Assembly: GCF_001039355.2 (NCBI RefSeq)
Contig: NW_019775291.1
Span: 1,112,719 to 1,161,310, forward strand
Direction: 5' to 3'
From: Lingula anatina
Lineage: Eukaryota > Brachiopoda > Lingulata > Lingulida > Lingulidae
DNA length: 48,592 nucleotides
This document shows positions 23,801 through 32,789 of this stretch, piece by piece (the first letter of the stretch is position 1; every line of letters starts with the position of its first letter). Both the position numbers and the translations under genes were made by a program. The notes under the pieces are model-generated. The model worked only from the letters and a program-made list of their open reading frames with translations, made no database searches and was not told the DNA's origin.

Positions 23801-24281
23801 TTGAAAACGCATTACTGAAAGAATAGTTTTATATTATCGAAAAACTGTGTTTTGCTTTGAAGATCTTTTCAAGAAGGTTACTACGTAGGGATATAGATTT
23901 GCAATGCATTTTTTTTTTTTTGCCTTGAAGTGCCTTGCAGCATCCCTGTCGGGGAGAAAAGGAGAATGCTCCAAGTAGTACATTCTCCTCCCAAAACTCT
24001 CAAGAAATATTCATCAGTGATCATCCTTCACACACACACTCACGCACGCACTCACGCGCATACGCACACACGCACAGTTTTACGTCGCACAGAACCTGTC
24101 GCGAAATCGAATTTCGGTTCTGCTTGGCTGAGCCGGGGGCAAAAAAAAAAAATAAAAAGACCAGTGTAGATTTTTTTGCGCACCAACTTCACAATATTTT
24201 TCTTTTCTTCCAGGAAATATCCTCTACTGCATTCTGCTAGCTTCCATTACGTGGAAACTAGAAAGTGGCGACCTCCTTTGA
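19478..24281 (+). CDS. Neurexin-like protein: signal peptide, one LNS domain, one EGF, Ser/Thr stalk, short hydrophobic tail (315 aa)
   Basis: Expected cell-surface or secreted adhesion protein. Exons 19478-20210, 22747-22893 and 24214-24281 join with all introns in phase 1. Residues 1-22 look like a signal peptide, about 25-200 form a laminin-G/LNS domain (GLLVYLDDGG, DAWHSVQIERQDG), and 209-242 are a six-Cys EGF module (C209, 215, 221, 230, 232, 242). The order and sequence style match the first exon of alpha-neurexins (LNS1 plus EGF-A). The rest does not: residues 245-294 are a Thr/Ser/Pro stalk and 295-315 hold ILYCILLASITW followed by polar residues and a stop. Alpha-neurexins are near 1,500 residues with six LNS domains, so this is a truncated isoform or a separate short paralogue. 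The tail could be a GPI signal, but its polar end is atypical. N-glycosylation sequons: N185, N218 and one in the stalk. Confidence 0.85.
20249..20284. repeat. C homopolymer plus CA repeat
   Basis: Twenty-five C followed by five to six CA units, just downstream of the exon 1 donor. Confidence 0.95.
20693..20713. repeat. G homopolymer ending in an undetermined base
   Basis: Twenty consecutive G followed by N. Confidence 0.95.
20835..20938. repeat. Long G-rich tract
   Basis: About 100 nt that are almost entirely G, with scattered T, A and C. It meets any simple criterion for G-quadruplex formation on the plus (sense) strand. Its true length is uncertain, as such runs assemble badly. Confidence 0.95.
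22747..22893 (+). CDS. Neurexin-like exon 2: Ser/Thr-rich stalk
   Basis: Acceptor TCATTTCAG and donor ATAG|GTCAGT bound 147 nt that are open in the required phase (1 in, 1 out). The peptide is rich in Thr, Ser, Pro and Gly (TTPMPSSSTSKP, GGSGSTNGANST), as in O-glycosylated linkers. Because it is symmetrical, it could be skipped without shifting the frame. Confidence 0.75.
23150..23283. repeat. Degenerate ACT/GCT trinucleotide repeat
   Basis: Imperfect three-base periodicity of ACT, GCT and CTA units over about 130 bp. Confidence 0.9.
24028..24077. repeat. CA/CGCA-type simple repeat
   Basis: Alternating CACA and CACGCA units. Confidence 0.9.
24214..24281 (+). CDS. Neurexin-like exon 3: hydrophobic tail and stop
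   Basis: An excellent acceptor (TTTTCTTTTCTTCCAG) precedes 21 codons in frame and TGA at 24279. The hydrophobic run ILYCILLASITW is too short for a usual membrane span and is followed by KLESGDLL. AATAAA lies 98 nt after the stop, so this is a terminal exon. Confidence 0.72.
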
Positions 24282-24378
24282 GAAGACGGAAGACTATGGC
24301 CTGATAAGCTGTGCAGCACTGATAGCTATTTAAAGTGGTCCAGTAACTTAACTGTGGGTTACACTGACAGACTGAAAA

Positions 24379-24384
24379 AATAAA
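24379..24384 (+). terminator. Polyadenylation signal AATAAA of the neurexin-like gene
   Basis: Canonical hexamer 98 nt downstream of the TGA at 24281, on the same strand, with no other exon between. Supports the end of a transcript here. Confidence 0.6.
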
Positions 24385-26208
24385 CTAAAAAGAATTTTTT
24401 GAAAAAACTAATAGATATAAAGAATAAGGTAAAGAGGAAAGGGGATTATAAAGAAAGATAAATCCCACCGTAGGTCTGAATTGTAAAGATATCAGTATTA
24501 CGCATAAATATAGTGGCACCTTGTATGAAAAAGACTGATAATCTCTGTGTAAAATTCTTTTACGTTGTTGTCGTTGAAGTTAGTAGCACAAGTACTATGT
24601 CCCTGTGTATGTTTAGGGGGGGGGGATTTTTTCTCAGTTTTCGGCCTTTCAACTTAAGTGGTAGCTTGAATAAAAAGTCTATAACGTCATCAATCTGGTG
24701 CGTGTAGCGATGCATTAGCACTTCAAATGCATATTATATACTACAATGTAAAACAGCTAACATGAAAGGCCGAAAACTGAGACAAGGCGGGCTTGTGGTG
24801 CTTCGAAAATTGTCTTAAAATTTTTACCAAAGTATCTTTTAACAAGGTGAGTAAAGTGTCATTAAGGCAAAATACTACCACTTTATGCATATTTGTCAGT
24901 GGGCCTATTTGCGTCAAAAAATAACGACCCTGATACCTGGGAAAATAGGATGAAAACGGGGAACACATAGTTCGTGAATTAAATAATTAAATGCATTTTT
25001 ATCACCCGTTCTAGTGTTTACAGCCAAATTTCTTCCCCAAAGAACGTATTGCCACTTTAATTCTGTCATTGCTGTTGTTTACAACTTCCTGGTCGGCCTT
25101 AGGCTACCCCCCCCCCCCACCCACCCCCAATAATAAATCCTTGAATCTCTGGACTATGTATAAGAGTCTCTATTAGTATACTTCTGTATCAGAAGTAATC
25201 TTTTACAGTCTTATGTTCCGGGTTCCTGCTACCCTCTGGTATCAGGGCCCAACAAAAATACTACATAAAATCACACTGTGGTGCGCTTTCGACAATTTTG
25301 TACCAGACAACTAGCGCACCCTGTGGTCAGGCGGTAGGTTCACGTTATATACACAGTTCTTGATGCTAACATATGGCGGCAGGCTGTAACGTGTCTCCTG
25401 TTTCACGATATTTGAGCATGTACAATACTAGTATATCAGTTTGAAAACATTTTATTGAGTTTTTTTTACAATTCTTGATTGTTTCTACATGGAGCAACCA
25501 GATTACAGAGAACAGGTTATTACACGCATATGAATTGAATATGGCTTATAAGTATGACTTTATAATGTTAAAATATACGTACAATAAGAGTAACGTCAGT
25601 AGTACAGTACATGCAATATGTAAGTTTCCATGTACATAGCGACGGTAGACAAATACATTTAGGGTGCACAGCAGAAAAATAGGAATACTTTACATAGCAT
25701 TTCATTTTGCGCAGTTGAGGAACACTTCCCTTTTTTTTTCAGAAGTTTTTATTTACTGTCTATTATCATGAATAAATGGTTATTAATAGTCAATATTAGT
25801 CCAGAATATTTGGGATTATGATAATTATTTGCAAAATTATGCATCGCCATAAATCTTACTCTTCTAATTAAAAGCCAGTTAAAAAAATCCAGCAGATAAA
25901 ATATAAGTGAACACCACAAAAAATATATTATATATATAAATAAATTCATCCATTCACTATCTATCATGACCTATCATGATGAATAAACAAGAAGTACCGA
26001 AGGCGTAAGTACTGGAATTGTCATTTGCAAAACATACATCCTCAAAGCCATTTAAAAAGTCTGACTTACAATGAACATCAGCGAAGAGATACAGTTACAT
26101 ACACTGGTACAATGTACATGCGAGGCCCACACTCACGGAGTGTTATTCCGGGAAACTTTTAAGGCCAAAAACATGTCATATTACAGAGTTACGTCATAGA
26201 AACACGTT
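24385..26208. other. Intergenic region, no gene seen
   Basis: AT-rich. Contains the inverted pair at 24632-24782 and a C tract at 25109-25127. It separates the plus-strand neurexin-like gene from the minus-strand ISG12-like gene, so the two are convergent. No exon-like segment is evident. Confidence 0.5.
24632..24782. repeat. Perfect 20-bp inverted repeat
   Basis: TCTCAGTTTTCGGCCTTTCA at 24632-24651 and its exact reverse complement at 24763-24782, separated by 111 bp. It could be the termini of a very short foldback element. The spacer holds no reading frame. Confidence 0.85.
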
Positions 26209-26516
26209 TTAATCTTTATTCTTGAACAGGGCTGAAACTATGACCCCAACTGCAAAACCGGCTGCCCAAATTTTCACTATCGTCTCTCTCGCAAAGCCAA
26301 GAACTCCTGCCGACTGAAGTTTAGCTATAATATCTCCCGCCGGCACACCCCCGCCATATTTAATTGCAGTCTTGCTCATCCATTCGGCGGCCCAGGAACC
26401 TATACGTATACCATCATGGGTAAACCCAAAGGAATCGAGACCGCACACACATAAAGCAAGGACCACGGCCCCGCCGACTACGCCTCCTATTATATACCTC
26501 CGGTAGGCCCGTGCGC
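26209..26516 (-). CDS. ISG12-like terminal exon with the Ifi-6-16 domain
   Basis: Acceptor TTTGCAG precedes 101 codons and TAA. The Gly/Ala-rich signature (GGGVPAGD.IAKLQSAG) is diagnostic of the family. Two hydrophobic stretches, one at the start (IIGGVVGGAVVLALCVCG) and one at the end, are likely membrane segments. Confidence 0.88.
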
Positions 26517-27401
26517 CTGCAAATGTTGAAATGGAGAGTTATTCAATGGTCTGAAACCTCTTAAACACTCACAAATGAAACAGAATGCATCACGTTTACA
26601 GTTTCAAGTTTTCAGATTCCATGCTGTGCAATGAACTTGAAGTACAGTGGCGATGCTCTATTCGGACTTAGGTGTCTTTCGTTGAAATGCGAATATTTCT
26701 CTTTGTATGTATGTCAAATAATGCATTATCACCGTCTCAATATTGGTGGATTTTATTTACTTCACCTTTAATTAATTTTTACCGTTATCTGGTTCCGCGC
26801 TTTTCTCTGACACGCCACTGGCATTGTCCTTTGCAATCTCATCACTATCCCTGTACAACAGTGCCTGCAGTATGTTAACGCCGCCGGTTAACACCGAGTG
26901 TAAGGGAGCGACTGAAGCTAAAAATAAACATCAACTGCATGGTGTTCTGTTTCCACGTTCAGTCGGCAACACATTTATATATGCAAATAATAACAATAAA
27001 GACTACAGTGTATGTTCAAAGAATAAGAGACTAGGAAGGATTAAATTGCACGAGATTTCTGAGGGGACTTTTTTTCTATTCTTCTAGACTCGATCCTGCT
27101 AACTGTACTCAGTATTTCATTAAACTGGTCTAAAATACATTTTTACCGCTATCAGGCTTCGTTTCTTTCTCCAGCACGCCAGCAGGACTACTTCTGGCAT
27201 ATCCAATCGCACCGTAAGCCCTGCTCATCAGTGTCTGCGGTGTAGATCCTGGACCAACTTGACTTACGTGCTGATAGGTTTCTGGTCCTTTCTTACTGCC
27301 GGTAAACCACGAGGACGGGTGAAAGTATGGGGTAATGGCAATGGCCCCTACCCCAATGCCGGCCACGCCTCCTCTCACATAGGCCCGTGATCTTCGTGCG
27401 C
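26209..27401 (-). CDS. ISG12/IFI27-like (Ifi-6-16 family) protein, 3' part of the gene, 5' incomplete
   Basis: Small hydrophobic membrane protein of the interferon-inducible 6-16/ISG12 family, whose members act at mitochondrial or ER membranes in apoptosis and immunity. Three minus-strand exons join in phase 1 throughout: 27401-27147, 26917-26783 and 26516-26209. The last carries the family domain: GFTHDGIRIGSWAAEWMSK, then YGGGVPAGDIIAKLQSAG and a C-terminal hydrophobic segment (WAAGFAVGVIVSALF). The first exon starts with a degenerate copy of the last exon's beginning (SRAYVRGGVAGIGVGAIAI against RAYRRYIIGGVVGGAVVLAL), so the gene grew by tandem duplication. The assembled part is 231 residues, while typical family members are 80-130. 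No initiator ATG was found, so one or more 5' exons are missing. Each exon could also be the 3' end of a separate transcript. Confidence 0.75.
26215..26220 (-). terminator. Polyadenylation signal AATAAA overlapping the ISG12-like coding end
   Basis: On the minus strand AATAAA forms the Asn-Lys codons two before the terminal Asp and TAA. If used, the 3' UTR is under about 25 nt. Confidence 0.45.
26783..26917 (-). CDS. ISG12-like middle exon
   Basis: 135 nt, phase 1 in and out, between a T-rich acceptor (TTTATTTTTAG) and the donor AACG|GTAAAA. Its end (SGVSEKSAEPDNG) matches the end of the upstream exon (AGVLEKETKPDSG) and the donor is conserved between the two, which argues that both are real exons rather than stops in an open frame. 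The function of this hydrophilic part is unknown. Confidence 0.6.
27147..27401 (-). CDS. ISG12-like upstream exon
   Basis: 255 nt, phase 1 in and out. Acceptor ATTTTGCAG, donor AGCG|GTAAAA. It encodes a hydrophobic Gly/Val segment (GGVAGIGVGAIAI), a Gly/Pro/Ser-rich middle and an acidic-basic end. If not spliced at the conserved donor, it ends four codons later in TAG. Confidence 0.65.
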
Positions 27402-27774
27402 CTGCAAAATCTGAAATTAAGGGTCATTTAGTGGTCTGGAATTTATCAGACACTCATTAATGAAGGCAAGGTCTTATAAACAGTGTTGCCGATATGTCAG
27501 CGATATGCAAAAAAAAAAATAAAAATAATAATAATAATAAAAAAATAAAATAAAATAAAATAGAAATAAAATAGAAATAAAAAATAAATAAATAAATAAA
27601 GGCATTAATAAAAAAGGGAAAATGACTTGCTTTATACGCTTACCAATTGCCCAATTCAATAAAATGTTAAACAATTCACCTTAAGGTGATATGTTTTCGT
27701 AAACGATATATTTTTTTCGAACAAGTAAATGAATGAATAAATAAATTCAAAGAGGTAATTATTTTTCCCGCTGT
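27402..27774. other. Upstream flank of the ISG12-like exons
   Basis: The first 60 bp resemble the intron before the last exon (26521-26580), a trace of the tandem duplication. A minus-strand donor-like ATTG|GTAAGC at 27644 has the right phase, but no in-frame ATG precedes it. An A-rich low-complexity block spans 27508-27600. Confidence 0.5.
27508..27600. repeat. A-rich low-complexity block (AATA/AAATA units)
   Basis: Nearly only A and T with short AATA and AAATA repeats. Confidence 0.92.
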
Positions 27775-27856
27775 TTTTATGTACAGACACAGATGTGTCT
27801 GTACATATAGCCATCATCTGCGTCTGTCGTCGCCGTCGTCGCCGTCGTCGCCGTGC

Positions 27857-28330
27857 ACTTTTACCGATAACACGATAAGTGGAAAACCATTTTACCTTTT
27901 GACTTGAAACTTGCAGAACTGATGAATATTCATAATACGCAGGTCAAGTTCGAAAATCAGCATGATCGGGTCACTTTTAGGGAATTTATGCTGTTTTTTC
28001 ACTTTTTTCAGCATATATGCAGCACCGATAACACGATAAGTGGAAAACCATTTTACCTTTTGCCTTGAAACTTACAGAACTGATGAATATTCATAATACG
28101 CAGGTCAAGTTCGAAAATCAGCATGATTGGGCCATTTTTAGGGAATTTATGCTGTTTTTTCACTATTTTCAATATAAATGCAACACTGATAACACAATAT
28201 AAGAAAAACGGATTGGCCAATTGTAATTATACTCACAGGAGTGGTCAATCTTACTAAAACGCAGGTTGAGTTCGAAAATCAGCATAATCGGGCCATTATT
28301 TTAGAAGTTATACTGTTTTTCACATTTCCT
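27857..28330 (+). repeat. Tandem repeat of about 160 bp inside family C copy 1
   Basis: About three units, each with ACCGATAACACGATAAGTGG or a variant, AACTGATGAATATTCATAA, CGCAGGTCAAGTTCGAAAAT and a TTATGCTGTTTTTTCAC end. The third is the most diverged. Confidence 0.85.
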
Positions 28331-28721
28331 CAGATTCAATTATTAGGCATGTTAACAGTCTCATTATTTAACTAATAAGATGCCTAAAAGTGTTTGTTTG
28401 ATATTTCCTGCATCTTTACAACATTGTTAGTTGATTATGTAAAAAACATGGTAAACTTGTTATCATGTATTGTGTAATAAAGTGTCAAAAATGGAAATAA
28501 ACTCATATCATTGCAGTTTGTCAGATTCAATCATCCACTATGTTCAGAATCTCAGAATGGAGGAAATTGGACATTTAACACTGTTCTATTGATACTTTTC
28601 CCATCTCATCAATTTTCTTAGTTGGTCATATAAAATGGCAGTAAAATGTTTATTTTGTTTTATGTTAAAAAAGTGTTAAAAATGGAAATAAACCCATTTC
28701 AGAACAGTGCTGTCTTGTTTA

Positions 28722-29370
28722 CATTTTGGCATTTTCAAGGCGTGACTTTGAAGTTCCATGGGCCTGAAGACCTTTGCTAGTCACATTTTCTGAATATCTG
28801 TGAAACAAATATTTTATAATTAAAAATTGATGGTCATTAAGCTGTTAAACATTATGTAATATTGCATCAAAATTTGAAGAAACCCCTATTTTGGGCACTG
28901 CTTCCATGATGACCATTTAAGGAAAATCATGTCACTTACTGTTCTCAAACTTACAGGAAAGAAACATGGGACTAAAATACAGCTTCAGTAGGCAATGCAG
29001 TCTGTTTGGTATTTTTATTTATTTATTTATTTTTTTTGGCAGTTAAACAGTTTTTTGTGAAAATTTAATTTTTCACATATTGGCATTTTCAAGGTGTGAC
29101 TTTAAAGTTCCATGATCTTGAAGACTTTTGCTTGTCACATTTTCTGAATGTCCATGTTACTAATATTTTATTAATAACATTTGATTGTCATTATGCTGTT
29201 AAACATTATGTAATGTTGCATCAAAATTTGAAGAAACCCCTATTTTGGGCACTGCTCCTATGATGACCATTTAAGGGAAATCATGTCACTTACTGTTCTC
29301 AAACTTACAGGAAAGAAACATGGGTCTAACATACAGCTTCAATAGGCAACGCAGTCTGTTTGGTAAATTT
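28722..29370 (+). repeat. Two tandem units of about 350 and 290 bp inside family C copy 1
   Basis: TTGGCATTTTCAAGG.GTGACT, GTTAAACATTATGTAAT, CCCTATTTTGGGCACTGCT and GCAGTCTGTTTGGTA occur in the same order twice. The first copy has an extra T-rich (TTTA)n insert near 29010-29035. Confidence 0.88.
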
Positions 29371-29474
29371 TTCTGGCAATTTAATAGTTTTTTGTGAAAA
29401 TTTAATTTTTCACTTATTTGCATCTTTATTTTCTGTTCTTTGTCTGTACATTTGACAGCTTTGCTGTCTTGTTT

Positions 29475-30257
29475 ATACTAACTATATACATATATTCACA
29501 ATCGACCTGGACTAGGGTGAACAACTGTGTACTAGTACATGTATTTTTTCCGTAAAGCATAGGCCTACCATCCGTAAAGCATAGGCCTACCAGATGATGC
29601 TGTATATACCTGTATTCGTGGACAGGCCCAGGGGCGGAACCAGAATGTTTTGAAGGAGGGGTGGGGGTGGGGGTTTAGGACTGACAGGCCTCTGATGCGA
29701 AGGGACCTTCGTCCCCTTTTCAAGAGCCCCCCCCCCCCCCCAAAAAAAAAAAATATTATTATTTAAAAAATATATATAATAAGAAACACAGGAATTTAAG
29801 AGGACAAAAGGTGCACTTTGGCACGGTCTAGAACAACGATCCAGCTCAAAATCCCAATTTCAAGAAGGGAATATTGATTTTTTTTTCAGAAACCAAAGAG
29901 GTAGGGGATCAGGACCCCCCTTACAACCCTCTCTAAATCAGTGGTTTAATCTCATCAAATTTCTCTTTAATTTTTATTAAATGATAAAATTGCTGGATCT
30001 TTTTAGAGGGCGTCCTCTATGTTCTTTCCTCGGCAGTTCTGCAGTGTAGGCCACTGCAGCACATGGTCGATAAAAAACTCGTCTAAATTTCTCCACCTAT
30101 TGCGAGGCATCGATCGTTTAATTTTTTTCAATGTGAAGGTCTGTTATGTAGGCTACTATTAATGTCGTTGTTTTGTGTTTTTGTTTCTACGATACATATA
30201 TACATAATGCAATTTGCGCGCGTGTGCGTGTGAATTTGTGTCAGAAAAAGGAGACAG

Positions 30258-30288
<31 letters not shown>

Positions 30289-30919
30289 CTGCCCCTGCTC
30301 TTTGTTTACTTATATGCCGCACCCGCTGTAGTTGTTTGTGACTTGTATACAAAGGCATACCTGAACTGCCGTCCCTGAACTGTGTTGTCAATACCCTAAA
30401 CAAAGGAAACGGTCTAATTTTCATCTTTTAGCCTATGCAGCGTACGCAATGTATGCCCACTGGTGCAAATCGTAACTCCTGGAAAAGCTTGCCCGATCCC
30501 CGTTATCAAAAGTAGGATGAATATCGCTTCACCCTATTTACGAGTCACCGAAGCGTCCTGACTGCTTGACAACAAGATTAAACCTGTCTCGTTCTCGTTT
30601 ATGGAGAGATAAAAAAAAAAAAAAAAGAACAAAACAATATTAGTTCGGACATGCGCACTGGGATTCTTTATTGATACACCTTCACAAATAAGGTACAATC
30701 AAAGACAGTACAACTAATTAACTATAACAGAGTACAAACAAGTAAATGAATAAATATACATGATTTTAACGTTTACATAAAGGCGATATAGATAAATACG
30801 TGTTAAAAAATAATAATAATGAAAAAAAAATTGGATATCGCAGCAGAAAAGGAATGTTTACCGACCTTTCCTGATCTCGACCTTTACAAAGCACTGGGTG
30901 AAATTCAGTAAAATTGTTT
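29475..30919. other. Intergenic, no gene seen
   Basis: Contains a short tandem pair (CCGTAAAGCATAGGCCTACC, 29552-29592), a C tract at 29728 and a GA microsatellite at 30259-30285. The 5' exons of the ISG12-like gene might lie here on the minus strand, but I could not identify them. Confidence 0.45.
30259..30285. repeat. GA microsatellite
   Basis: Thirteen GA units. Confidence 0.95.
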
Positions 30920-31239
30920 CCCAGATAGCAAAGAGTGGTCGCGCCAACGTCGGCCCGACGACTTTGCCTCCGTCGGGCCAACGTTGGCAGACGACGTCGG
31001 TTCGAAGTCGGCGTGTCCGGCGGCCCGCCGTCGGCCCACCGGTGGTCTGCCACCCTTTTGCCAACGTCGCACCGACGCTGGGCCGACGTCATTATGGATA
31101 AACGGCGGTCAGCCGCTGTCATGCCGACAATTTGCCAACTTCGCGCCAACGTCGGGCCAACGTCGTTATGAGCTATTACTATCGGCGGTTAGCCGCTGTT
31201 ATGCCGACCTTTTGCCGACGTNGCTCATTGCTATCTGGG
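30920..31239. mobile_element. GC-rich MITE-like element with 16-bp terminal inverted repeats
   Basis: Begins CCCAGATAGCAAAGAG and ends with the complement of CCCAGATAGCAATGAG, one mismatch in 16. Flanked by TTT on both sides, a possible 3-bp target duplication. The interior of about 290 bp is GC-rich and made of imperfect units around GCCAACGTCGGGCC and CCGACGTC, plus a duplicated CGGCGGT.AGCCGCTGT.ATG segment. It contains one undetermined base at 31222. All five open frames across it on both strands come from this repeat structure. Confidence 0.88.
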
Positions 31240-32789
31240 TTTCGGTTTTGAAATGATCTATTTAATTAATATAAACCTAAATGCTATATATATTAATCAT
31301 TCACCGACCAGTAGGTTTACGAGGATTAGAATAAATTAATTTGAATACATACAGATCGATGTTGGAAAAAGAAAAACTAATTATAATTAATAACAAGAAC
31401 AATGTATTATCCAAATCAGCCGTCAGAGAGCAGTATCGGCGGCCAGTGCTTCATCTACTTTGAAACTCAGCTTGGGTGAAAAAAATAATAACATAAATAT
31501 CAAAATATCGTAGTTAACTTCCTTTGAGACAAATCTAGACAAAAGATCGACTGCATAACAAACGTTGTAATTTGTACAGCCAGATTTAGTGCATTTTCCT
31601 ATCGGCCAGTGTATTCCCGTCAGGTGGCGCTAGAACTGCTGCAAGGAACATGGCGGCGCCCATAGAGACAAAATCAATTTTATGAGGTAGGGGTTGCCTT
31701 GACTGTTTTCCATTCAAACCAGTACTCTGTTAATTTCAAGCCAAGTTATATGATGGGCCTGATGTTATTTTTTTTCACACTCACGTGAATATTGTTATGA
31801 AGACACTGCTAAGGATTATTTTCATTGAGAGGAAATTCAGCGCAGCGGGACGTACAAGTTCGCCACGTAGCTAGGAGAGTGTGATATCAGTGTATTGTGC
31901 ATTTTGACAAAGAATGGACGCGTTGTTTATCTTTCCTTACCAGAGTCATTCAGGTTGATGCCAATTCTGCAAATGGTGCTTTAGTTTTTATTTGCTTTTG
32001 TGTGTGAAGCGATTATATACATAATTACTGGTAATTTACTTTAATATATAACTGTAACAAATAATTCATGTACCTGTTATTCAATAGTTACGTTTACAGT
32101 ATATCTTGGTATATTAGTATATTAGTATTTACTAACTTACATGCTGGCATATTGTGAAGAGTAATTCAAGAGTTGCATTTATTTTGATAGTATATCTTGA
32201 TGTTAACTTACATACTGGTATATTGTGAAGAAGAAATTTGTAAACAAAATTGATTTTGAACTGTAAATATTATGATATTTTCATCTACTTTGCAGGTAGC
32301 TGAAGGTCTCTGTAATTGTGACAAAAGAAAAGAGGAAAGAAAATAATGATATCAAGAAGTCAATTGCCATACAGAAAAGGTCATCTTTTTATTGAATCAC
32401 TGAAAGAAGAAACTCATGTTTTTGATGGGGTACATCTTTAGTGGCAAGCAATCATTAAGAGAGGTTTAGAGAAATGCAGTAAACTTGTGATGGGACTTGG
32501 ATATTTGTGATGATACATCTTATTTGTGCAAATGTGACGTACCTGCCACTGTTTTAAAGATTTTTAGGGTGATCAAAAAACCTGTGATACACAAAAAGTG
32601 CAAGTAAAGTCTAATTTCCATTCTTTACATTTGGAAATACATGTACTGTATATCACTACTGGTAACATATTTACCTCTATACACCATTTTTTGTTAACAT
32701 TTTACGGGTAAAAGATATTCATTTTGAACAAAAATTTTTAAGTTCTCAATATTTTGCCACAAAATTATGCACTTTTTCCACTGACCACT
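31240..32789. promoter_or_regulatory. Probable 5' region of the chondroitin synthase-like gene
   Basis: A short CpG-containing segment at 31625-31685 with GGCGGCGCCC, followed by a donor-like GAG|GTAGGG, could be a noncoding first exon. An acceptor TACTTTGCAG at 32295 could start the exon that continues into the coding sequence. Several ATGs precede 32790 in other frames. Start of transcription not determined. Confidence 0.3.

Larger units (their letters stand above)
22894..24213. other. Intron 2 of the neurexin-like gene
   Basis: Contains a TAC/TGC trinucleotide-rich block at 23150-23283 and a CA/CGCA tract at 24028-24077. No exon seen. The 154-codon frame at 23045-23509 runs through the trinucleotide block and is Thr/Ala repeats. 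Confidence 0.6.
27775..29474 (+). mobile_element. Long non-autonomous repeat (family C), copy 1
   Basis: About 1.7 kb, matched in the same order and orientation by 43965-46275. It begins TTTTTATGTACAGACACAG, here extended to a palindrome (TGTACAGACACA, two bases, TGTGTCTGTACA). A GTCGTCGCC block follows, then tandem units of about 160 bp, unique sequence, two units of about 350 bp, and the hairpin GACAGC-TTT-GCTGTC near the end. No frame encodes a transposase, so it is non-autonomous. Neither Helitron nor TIR class can be assigned with certainty. Confidence 0.85.

Noticed and set aside
27474-27674. First exon of the ISG12-like gene starting MFNILLNWAIG
   Set aside because: The apparent start is TTG, not ATG, and an in-frame stop lies just upstream; only the donor looks good.
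30766-31256. Five overlapping Arg/Pro-rich frames on both strands
   Set aside because: All lie in the GC-rich inverted-repeat element, whose microrepeats lack stop codons in several frames.
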